DNA of 64,000 nucleotides, taken from assembly GCF_000949865.1 (NCBI RefSeq), contig NZ_JWJH01000001.1, forward strand, positions 291,104 through 355,103. The letters are read 5' to 3'. The DNA comes from Rhizobium nepotum 39/7. Lineage in GTDB: Bacteria; Pseudomonadota; Alphaproteobacteria; Rhizobiales; Rhizobiaceae. Of this stretch, positions 57,894-64,000 are shown in pieces; positions within the stretch are counted from its first letter, which is position 1, and every line of letters begins with the position of its first letter. The notes under the pieces are model-generated. The model ran no database searches. It was not told the DNA's origin and saw only the letters and a list, made by a program, of their open reading frames with translations. The translations under genes and the position numbers were made by a program.

Positions 57894-58667
57894 ATGAGGC
57901 CAGGACAGCAAAACAAGCGCGGCCGGGGGCGTGGAAGCAACAATAACAACAATAACAATGGTGGCGGTGGTAACAACAACTTCAACCGCAAGGGCGGTAA
58001 CCCGCTCACCAGGACTTATGACAGCTCCGGTCCCGATGTTAAGATTCGTGGCACAGCCCAGCACATAGCGGAAAAATACGCCACCCTTGCGCGGGATGCG
58101 CAGAGTGCCGGCGACCGCGTGATCGCTGAAAACTATCTGCAGCATGCTGAGCACTATAATCGCATCATCGCCACGGCTCAGGCTCAGATGCAGGAGCGTT
58201 TCCAGCGCGACGACCGTGGCGAGTACAATGGCGCGGACGGCGACGATATGGACATGAACGACGGCGAAGATGGTGCATCGCAGCAATTCGAACAGTCGGA
58301 ACGGGGCCAGCAGCCGGAGCGCCAGGAGCGCACTGAGCGGTCCGAACCGCGTCAGGAACGCCGCGAGCGTCCGGAACGCCGTGAACGGCAGGAGCGCCAG
58401 CCGCGCCAGCCGCAGGCTTCGGATGAGCAGCCGCAGCCGGTCTACGACGCCAGCCAGGCGCCTCAGCCCGTAATCGAAGGCACGCCCATGGAAGTGGCCG
58501 TCGAGGAAGAACAGCAGCAGACTGAAGCACCTGCGACTGCGCCGAAGACCCGCCGCGCTACCGGCCCACGCCCGCGTCGTCCGCGCCGCGCCGCAACGGC
58601 GGAAGGTGAAGACGCGCCAGCCGGCGAAGAGGCAACGCCTGCCACTCTTGAAAACGCTGCCGAATAA
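57894..58667 (+). CDS. DUF4167 domain protein with low-complexity Gln/Arg/Glu tail
   Basis: The 257-residue protein starts MRPGQQNKRGRGRG with Asn and Gly runs, then the DUF4167 domain (about 30-105: NPLTRTYDSSGPDVKIRGTAQHIAEKYATLARDAQSAGDRVIAENYLQHAEHYNRII). The rest (about 105-257) is disordered, first acidic and then with repeated 'RxERxE' steps, ending in Arg/Ala-rich sequence. The R/G-rich start and charged repeats resemble RNA-binding proteins, but function is unknown. ATG 57894 follows GTGAGC; the longer frame from 57846 adds unrelated residues. A strong terminator follows. Confidence 0.85.
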   Translation: MRPGQQNKRGRGRGSNNNNNNNGGGGNNNFNRKGGNPLTRTYDSSGPDVKIRGTAQHIAEKYATLARDAQSAGDRVIAENYLQHAEHYNRIIATAQAQMQERFQRDDRGEYNGADGDDMDMNDGEDGASQQFEQSERGQQPERQERTERSEPRQERRERPERRERQERQPRQPQASDEQPQPVYDASQAPQPVIEGTPMEVAVEEEQQQTEAPATAPKTRRATGPRPRRPRRAATAEGEDAPAGEEATPATLENAAE

Positions 58668-58693
58668 GCGGTTTTTTCAAAAAAACTATGCGA

Positions 58694-58731
58694 CTGAAAA
58701 ACTCCGGCTTGCCGGAGTTTTTTGTTTTTGG
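58694..58731 (+). terminator. Rho-independent terminator after the DUF4167 gene
   Basis: AAAACTCCGGC pairs with GCCGGAGTTTT across a minimal loop and is followed by a T-rich tract. Confidence 0.9.
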
Positions 58732-59039
58732 GGATCTGGCGCGAAGGTCCTTGTGATGGACGAACGGCACAGTCGCGACGAACAGGCCTGATGCTTGTCA
58801 AATCCGCCGGAAATTTCCTCGACGGTCGTTTTCCTACCCCTTTAAACCGATGAAAACGCCTCCCATATTCCTGCAGGAAGGCCGGATGCCGCGTTCAGCG
58901 GCAACCGTCTACCGAGAGGCGGCGATCGTGAAATCCTTAAAACGCGACTGTCGTAGCGGGGCTTGCCTTTGAGGGAGCCTCAACCCAAACACCCGGAGCC
59001 GTGCCGAAAGCGGGCGGACCGGTAAATGGAGGTTCGACT
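58732..59039. other. Intergenic region upstream of clpB
   Basis: The 308 bp after the terminator contain a heat-shock-like promoter (58840-58868) and a leader of about 160 nt. A GGCTTGCC...GGGAGCC pairing near 58960-58980 suggests some leader structure. No coding gene was seen. Confidence 0.5.
58840..58868 (+). promoter_or_regulatory. RpoH (heat-shock sigma) type promoter of clpB
   Basis: CTTTAAA at 58840-58846 and CCCATAT at 58862-58868 are 15 bp apart. This is close to the sigma-32 pattern CTTGAAA, then CCCCATNT. ClpB is a classic heat-shock gene, which supports the call. Confidence 0.55.
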
Positions 59040-61664
59040 ATGAATATTGAAAAATACTCCGAGCGTGTTCGCGGTTTTCTGCAATCGGCGCAGACTTTTG
59101 CGCTTGCGGAAAATCACCAGCAGTTTGCTGCCGAACATGTTCTGAAAGTTCTGCTCGATGACGAGCAGGGCATGGCGGCATCGCTGATCGATCGCGCCGG
59201 CGGCGACGCCAAGGAAGTGCGTCTTGCCAATGATGCGGCACTGGCGAAATTGCCCAAGGTTTCCGGCGGCAATGGCGGCCTTTCGCTGACGGCCCCGCTT
59301 GCCAAGGTGTTTTCGACGGCAGAGGATCTCGCCAAGAAGGCCGGCGACAGTTTCGTCACCGTCGAACGTCTTTTACAGGCGCTTGCGATCGAAAGTTCCG
59401 CTTCCACCTCGGCTTCCCTGAAAAAGGGTGGCGTTACGGCGCAGGCGCTCAATCAGGTCATCAACGACATCCGCAAGGGCCGCACGGCCGACAGCGCCAA
59501 TGCCGAACAGGGCTTTGACGCGCTGAAGAAGTTCGCGCGCGATCTGACGGAGGAAGCCCGCGAGGGCAGGCTCGATCCGGTAATCGGCCGTGACGATGAG
59601 ATCCGCCGTACTATCCAGGTGCTTTCGCGCCGCACCAAGAACAATCCTGTGCTGATCGGTGAACCCGGCGTCGGTAAAACGGCGATTGCCGAGGGGCTTG
59701 CGCTGCGCATCGTCAATGGCGATGTGCCCGAAAGCCTGAAGGACAAGAAGCTGATGGCGCTCGATATGGGCGCGCTGATCGCCGGTGCAAAATATCGCGG
59801 CGAGTTCGAGGAGCGCCTGAAAGCGGTGTTGAACGAGGTGCAGGCGGAAAGTGGCGGCATCATCCTGTTCATCGACGAGATGCATACGCTGGTCGGCGCG
59901 GGCAAGGCCGATGGCGCGATGGATGCGTCCAACCTCCTGAAGCCCGCTCTCGCCCGCGGCGAGCTGCACTGCGTCGGCGCCACCACGCTCGATGAATATC
60001 GCAAACATGTGGAAAAGGACCCGGCCCTTGCCCGCCGGTTCCAGCCGGTGCTGGTGGATGAACCGACCGTTGAGGACACGATTTCGATCCTGCGTGGCCT
60101 GAAGGAAAAATACGAACAGCACCACAAGGTCCGCATCTCGGATTCGGCCCTGGTTGCGGCTGCGACGCTTTCCAACCGCTACATTACCGACCGGTTCCTG
60201 CCCGACAAGGCAATCGACCTGATGGACGAGGCCGCCTCGCGTCTTCGCATGCAGGTGGATTCCAAGCCGGAAGAACTGGACGAACTGGATCGCCGGATCA
60301 TCCAGCTCAAGATCGAGCGCGAAGCCCTGAAGCAGGAGACGGACCAATCATCCGTCGACCGCCTCAGGAAGCTCGAGGACGAACTGGCGGATACGGAAGA
60401 AAAGGCAGACGCGCTGACGGCCCGCTGGCAGGCGGAAAAGCAGAAGCTCGGCCATGCCGCGGACCTGAAGAAGCGATTGGACGAAGCCCGTAACGAACTG
60501 GCGATCGCGCAGCGCAACGGCCAGTTCCAGCGGGCTGGTGAATTAACCTACGGCATTATTCCGGGCCTCGAAAAGGAACTGGCTGCGGCGGAAGCGCGTG
60601 ATAGCAGCGGCGCCGGTTCGATGGTTCAGGAAGTGGTGAACGCGGACAATATCGCCCATATCGTTTCCCGCTGGACCGGTATTCCTGTCGACAAGATGCT
60701 GGAAGGTCAGCGCGAGAAGCTGCTGCGCATGGAAGACGATCTAGCCAAGTCCGTGGTCGGGCAGGGTGAGGCCGTGCAGGCGGTTTCGAAGGCGGTTCGC
60801 CGTTCGCGCGCCGGCCTTCAGGATCCGAACCGGCCGATCGGCTCGTTCATTTTCCTCGGCCCGACGGGTGTGGGCAAGACCGAACTGACCAAGTCGCTCG
60901 CCCGTTTCCTGTTCGACGACGAAACCGCGATGGTTCGGCTCGATATGTCGGAATATATGGAAAAACACTCCGTTGCCCGGCTTATCGGCGCACCTCCCGG
61001 CTATGTCGGTTACGAGGAGGGCGGCGCCTTGACGGAGGCGGTTCGCCGCCGGCCTTATCAGGTCGTGCTGTTCGACGAGATCGAGAAAGCGCATCCGGAT
61101 GTGTTCAACGTCCTGTTGCAGGTGCTGGATGATGGCCGCCTGACGGACGGCCAGGGCCGCACCGTCGATTTCAAGAACACCATCATCATCATGACCTCCA
61201 ACCTCGGTTCGGAATTCATGGCGCAGATGGGCGACAATGACGATGTGGATTCGGTTCGTGACCTGGTGATGGAGCGGGTCCGGTCGCATTTCCGGCCGGA
61301 ATTCCTCAACCGTATCGACGATATCATCCTGTTCCATCGCCTGCGGCGTGACGAGATGGGTGCGATCGTGGACATCCAGCTCAAGCGTCTCGTTTCGCTT
61401 CTCGGCGATCGCAAGATCGCGCTCGAACTGGATGAGGATGCCCGCCACTGGCTTGCCAACAAGGGTTACGACCCCGCCTACGGCGCGCGTCCGCTCAAGC
61501 GGGTGATCCAGAAATCCGTTCAGGACAGGCTTGCCGAAATGATCCTCGGCGGCGAAATTCCGGATGGATCGCGGGTCAAGGTCACCTCGGGCACCGACCG
61601 GCTGCTCTTCAAGGTCAAACCTCCGAAGAGTGAGGCCGAGACCGAAACGGCCGATGCGGCATAA
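59040..61664 (+). CDS. clpB: ATP-dependent disaggregase chaperone ClpB
   Basis: The 874-residue Hsp100 protein has an N-domain (1-145), AAA1 with [19 protein letters not shown], a coiled-coil M domain (about 400-525) and AAA2 with [22 protein letters not shown] and the R-finger region [16 protein letters not shown]. It cooperates with DnaK to dissolve aggregates. ATG 59040 follows GGAGG; an in-frame earlier start is not family-like. Confidence 0.96.
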   Translation: MNIEKYSERVRGFLQSAQTFALAENHQQFAAEHVLKVLLDDEQGMAASLIDRAGGDAKEVRLANDAALAKLPKVSGGNGGLSLTAPLAKVFSTAEDLAKKAGDSFVTVERLLQALAIESSASTSASLKKGGVTAQALNQVINDIRKGRTADSANAEQGFDALKKFARDLTEEAREGRLDPVIGRDDEIRRTIQVLSRRTKNNPVLIGEPGVGKTAIAEGLALRIVNGDVPESLKDKKLMALDMGALIAGAKYRGEFEERLKAVLNEVQAESGGIILFIDEMHTLVGAGKADGAMDASNLLKPALARGELHCVGATTLDEYRKHVEKDPALARRFQPVLVDEPTVEDTISILRGLKEKYEQHHKVRISDSALVAAATLSNRYITDRFLPDKAIDLMDEAASRLRMQVDSKPEELDELDRRIIQLKIEREALKQETDQSSVDRLRKLEDELADTEEKADALTARWQAEKQKLGHAADLKKRLDEARNELAIAQRNGQFQRAGELTYGIIPGLEKELAAAEARDSSGAGSMVQEVVNADNIAHIVSRWTGIPVDKMLEGQREKLLRMEDDLAKSVVGQGEAVQAVSKAVRRSRAGLQDPNRPIGSFIFLGPTGVGKTELTKSLARFLFDDETAMVRLDMSEYMEKHSVARLIGAPPGYVGYEEGGALTEAVRRRPYQVVLFDEIEKAHPDVFNVLLQVLDDGRLTDGQGRTVDFKNTIIIMTSNLGSEFMAQMGDNDDVDSVRDLVMERVRSHFRPEFLNRIDDIILFHRLRRDEMGAIVDIQLKRLVSLLGDRKIALELDEDARHWLANKGYDPAYGARPLKRVIQKSVQDRLAEMILGGEIPDGSRVKVTSGTDRLLFKVKPPKSEAETETADAA

Positions 61665-61700
61665 AACGAAAGGGCTCCGGTGACGGAGCCCTTTTTCGTA
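61665..61700. terminator. Bidirectional terminator between clpB and the M23 peptidase gene
   Basis: ACGAAAGGGCTCCG pairs with CGGAGCCCTTTTTCGT across GTGA, with a T-run, so it can end both convergent transcripts. Confidence 0.9.
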
Positions 61701-61727
61701 TAGGCTGACTTCTGGAAATGCTGGCCG

Positions 61728-63674
61728 CTACCTGCTCGCCACCTGATTGGTCTTTTCCTCGATGTTGAGCAGATTGTCGATCCGCTTTCTCTCGTCGGAG
61801 AACCTGGCGAGCGCGACGCCGGAAAGCGACTTTCCACCTGGCAGGCGCACTTTCATCGCGTCCACTTTCGTGCCGTTGACGATCAGTTCGTAATGCAGGT
61901 GCGCGCCGGTTGAAAGGCCGGTCGAACCGACGTAACCGATCACCTGGCCCTGCCTGACCTTGGAACCCTCGGTGACGCCCTTGGCGATGGCGCTCTGGTG
62001 GTTATAGGAAGAGACATAGCCATTGGCGTGGCGGAGCAGGGTCTGGTTACCGTAACCGGAGGCCCATCCAGCCTTCTCGACAGTGCCGTTACCCGTTGCG
62101 ATGATCGGTGTGCCGCGAGCCGCCGCCCAGTCAGTGCCGGTATGCATGCGGCTGAATTTCAGCACCGGGTGGCGGCGCATGCCGAAACCGGATGTCATGC
62201 GGCCGTTCGGAACCGGGTTGCGCAACAGGAATTGTCGGATGCTTTTGCCGTTCTCGTCGAAATAATCGATACTGTTGTCTTCCGGGTTCTGGAACCGGTA
62301 AAAACGTGTCTCGTTGTCGCCGAACTTGGCGTTGACGTAGAGTAGTTCGGATTTGTCCGTTGCCTTACCGTCCGCATCTTCCACGGAGAAGAAGGCTTCA
62401 AGCGTATCCGTTGGCTTCAACTGCGCCTGAAAATCGACGCTGCTGGCAAGAAGCTTGATGAGCTGGGAGACCATGCTCTGATTCATGCCATAGGCGAGAG
62501 CCGCCCGGTAAACGCCGTCATAGACGCTGGGCAGATCGCGGCCGGCGGCAGGTGCCGGAGTACTGTCGAAGGCGGTCGCCACCGCGTCGAGCTTCGGCGG
62601 TTCGCTGGCCTTGATGAATTTTTTGTGGTCGTCGACAGCCATGGTGACCATGTGGCGACCCTTACGGTAGAGGCTCACACGCACGATGTCGCTTTTGTCG
62701 TCTTCCTGAATAATGCCGACGCGCAGGACATCGCCGCTTTCGACATTGTTCGACTGCAGCTGCGGCGACAGCAGGCCGGCGATTTCCGACGACTGCACCT
62801 TCGAATAACCCGCGCCGAATAAAGCGGCCTCAATGGTTTCGGTCTGGCGGGCAGGGATCACGTCGTCGGCATATTCCTTGACGGGTACAGACGCCGATTG
62901 CGGGGTGGAAACCGACATGTTCTGTTCGACGACACGGGCCGCAAGGCCAGCGGTGATGTCAACGTCAGCCTCATCATTATCGAAACGGCGCGGATCGATG
63001 TAATAGAGCGCTGCTAGCTGCTCGTTACCGTCAGTCAGTATCGAGCCGTTCGAGCGCACCGCCTCCTCGACTTCGTCGAAGCTCAGGGAGCCGGCGAAGG
63101 GATATTTGGAGTGCTGGACGGGAAAGGCCACCGTTTTCAGGCTGACTTCGGATTCGACCTCGGAGCCGTAGATCGTTCCGGTACGGCTTGGCGCGGGTGC
63201 CGGGGCGTCCTTGTCCTCGTTACTCGCGAAAATATTCAAGGGATCGAAGGCCGGATAATCGTCCTGCTTGGCATAGTTCGACGCCAGCGGAATTTTGACG
63301 TGGGAGAAGGGAACCTTGCGGACCACTTCCTTGTCGCCTTCATTGATAACGGTGGAGACTTCCATGATCGACCGGTCCGAGGGCCGGGCCGCGATATTGG
63401 GCGCAATGAGGCGTGTCCCGCGACGTGCCGCTTCCACGGTATTGTTGCCCATATCCGCCTTGGCGAAGGCCTCGGCGGGTATGGCTAGCTGCTGGCGACC
63501 GTCGAGAGCAGCAAACAGCGCAACACCCATCAATATGGAGGAGGTAATACCGGTAAGGAATGTGCCGGAGAGCCAACGCAGGGAAATTTCGCGGCGATCG
63601 GGTGCACGTCGCCCTTCCGCCAGAATTGGCGGTTCCATGCCTAACGACCGGATCACATTGCGATCCGCAGTCAT
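61728..63674 (-). CDS. M23 family metallopeptidase (cell-wall endopeptidase, membrane anchored)
   Basis: The 648-residue protein has a cytoplasmic N-terminus, one membrane helix (WLSGTFLTGITSSILMGVALFAAL, about 34-57), a long periplasmic region, and a C-terminal LytM/M23 domain (about 505-625). The zinc site is visible as HTGTDWAA (HxxxD) and HLHYE; the catalytic His falls in SSYNHQSAI. It should cleave peptidoglycan cross-links or regulate amidases. It resembles MepM/DipM-type enzymes but is longer. The last 326 bp of the window are its upstream region. Confidence 0.88.
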   Translation of the reverse strand: MTADRNVIRSLGMEPPILAEGRRAPDRREISLRWLSGTFLTGITSSILMGVALFAALDGRQQLAIPAEAFAKADMGNNTVEAARRGTRLIAPNIAARPSDRSIMEVSTVINEGDKEVVRKVPFSHVKIPLASNYAKQDDYPAFDPLNIFASNEDKDAPAPAPSRTGTIYGSEVESEVSLKTVAFPVQHSKYPFAGSLSFDEVEEAVRSNGSILTDGNEQLAALYYIDPRRFDNDEADVDITAGLAARVVEQNMSVSTPQSASVPVKEYADDVIPARQTETIEAALFGAGYSKVQSSEIAGLLSPQLQSNNVESGDVLRVGIIQEDDKSDIVRVSLYRKGRHMVTMAVDDHKKFIKASEPPKLDAVATAFDSTPAPAAGRDLPSVYDGVYRAALAYGMNQSMVSQLIKLLASSVDFQAQLKPTDTLEAFFSVEDADGKATDKSELLYVNAKFGDNETRFYRFQNPEDNSIDYFDENGKSIRQFLLRNPVPNGRMTSGFGMRRHPVLKFSRMHTGTDWAAARGTPIIATGNGTVEKAGWASGYGNQTLLRHANGYVSSYNHQSAIAKGVTEGSKVRQGQVIGYVGSTGLSTGAHLHYELIVNGTKVDAMKVRLPGGKSLSGVALARFSDERKRIDNLLNIEEKTNQVASR

Positions 63675-64000
63675 ACTGGCTGTGCCCCGTCGGTCATGCG
63701 CTCTCCAGAAACTTCAGGCGAAGGTGTGCAACTTTCAAAGCCATGAGTCAAATTGATCGACACACCCAGAAGATATGCTGGGAACAGGCGCGCGCGCATG
63801 TCCCGCGTTAACATTTCGTTGGCAAAGCAATTAGCGAGGAGTCGGGCCAAAACAAGGCGTGGGGCCTGTCACATTGTCTCTGGCTGCATTCCATTGTTGA
63901 AAACCGGCGGTCCGGAGATGGCTTTCGGCGTCACTAATCCGGAAAATCCGAAACTCTCTTTTAAAATCAATTATTTGCGAGTTTTTTCTAGAATTTGTAT
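63675..64000. other. Right-edge intergenic region upstream of the M23 peptidase gene
   Basis: The 326 bp carry no recognisable gene. The last 70 bp are A/T rich (Pribnow-like TTTAAAAT near 63960), suggesting a promoter for a gene beyond the window or for the M23 gene. GGAAC at 63781 has CGTT only after 18 bp, outside the normal EcfG spacing. Confidence 0.4.

Noticed and set aside
63781..63806. GGAAC...CGTT near the right edge
   Set aside because: The spacer is 18 bp, outside the 16-17 bp seen at the other sites, and no stress gene follows within the window.

Overview
The window looks like chromosomal DNA of an Agrobacterium/Rhizobium-type alphaproteobacterium. The evidence is uniformly high G+C, dense short-gap operons, a complete PhyR-NepR-EcfG general stress response module, two HWE-family histidine kinases, an lpsL/ugd pair, the carboxyspermidine route to spermidine (nspC plus its dehydrogenase), and an RHH-less PutA with a divergent Lrp-type PutR. 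From memory the gene order fits the linear chromosome of the Agrobacterium tumefaciens group; this was not checked by search. No insertion sequence, prophage, CRISPR array, rRNA or tRNA was recognised. The genes look intact; only the one at the left edge is cut.

Layout. 1-2.3 kb: tail of an oligopeptide-type ABC ATPase, a GntR regulator and a mandelate-racemase-subgroup enolase. 2.3-4.4 kb: a flavin-dependent luciferase-like oxidoreductase and a LysR regulator. 4.6-14.6 kb: a ten-gene-scale catabolic operon divergent from that LysR gene, made of a five-gene LivKGFHM-type importer, a GMC oxidoreductase, a 3-hydroxyisobutyrate dehydrogenase-like enzyme, acetoacetyl-CoA synthetase and 3-hydroxybutyrate dehydrogenase. 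14.7-17.5 kb: a small membrane protein and PQQ glucose dehydrogenase. 17.5-21.3 kb: stress-type genes (ferritin-like, MgtC-like, FAD oxidoreductase, PPC/DUF296, DJ-1/PfpI, a 73-aa protein). 21.6-25.4 kb: a translationally coupled trio of N-formylglutamate amidohydrolase-like protein, DUF1704/QEGLA protein and GshB-like ATP-grasp ligase. 25.4-27.8 kb: lpsL and ugd. 28.2-34.6 kb: a DMT exporter, LysR with ALDH7-type aldehyde dehydrogenase, and ssuACB. 34.6-39 kb: putA/putR. 39-43.9 kb: ecfG, nepR, phyR and two HWE kinases. 44-46.7 kb: a PRC-barrel protein, galE, and a holin-like/DUF883 pair. 47-49.4 kb: polyamine genes. 49.5-63.7 kb: mostly housekeeping genes (DEAD helicase, lysC, ptsP, prfA, prmC, DUF4167, clpB, M23 peptidase).

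A unifying signal is a set of EcfG-type promoters (GGAAC, 16-17 bp, CGTT or a one-base variant) read directly in intergenic DNA. They precede nepR-ecfG, phyR, the first HWE kinase, the PRC-barrel gene, the DUF883/holin-like pair and the 73-aa gene; weaker versions precede the amidohydrolase trio, the ferritin-like gene and gcd. One more such promoter drives no protein gene: it faces a region with three stem-loops, a C-rich loop and a classic terminator, which I read as a stress-induced small RNA. The least explained features are the amidohydrolase/DUF1704/ATP-grasp trio, this small RNA, and a multi-branched RNA fold between prmC and the DUF4167 gene.
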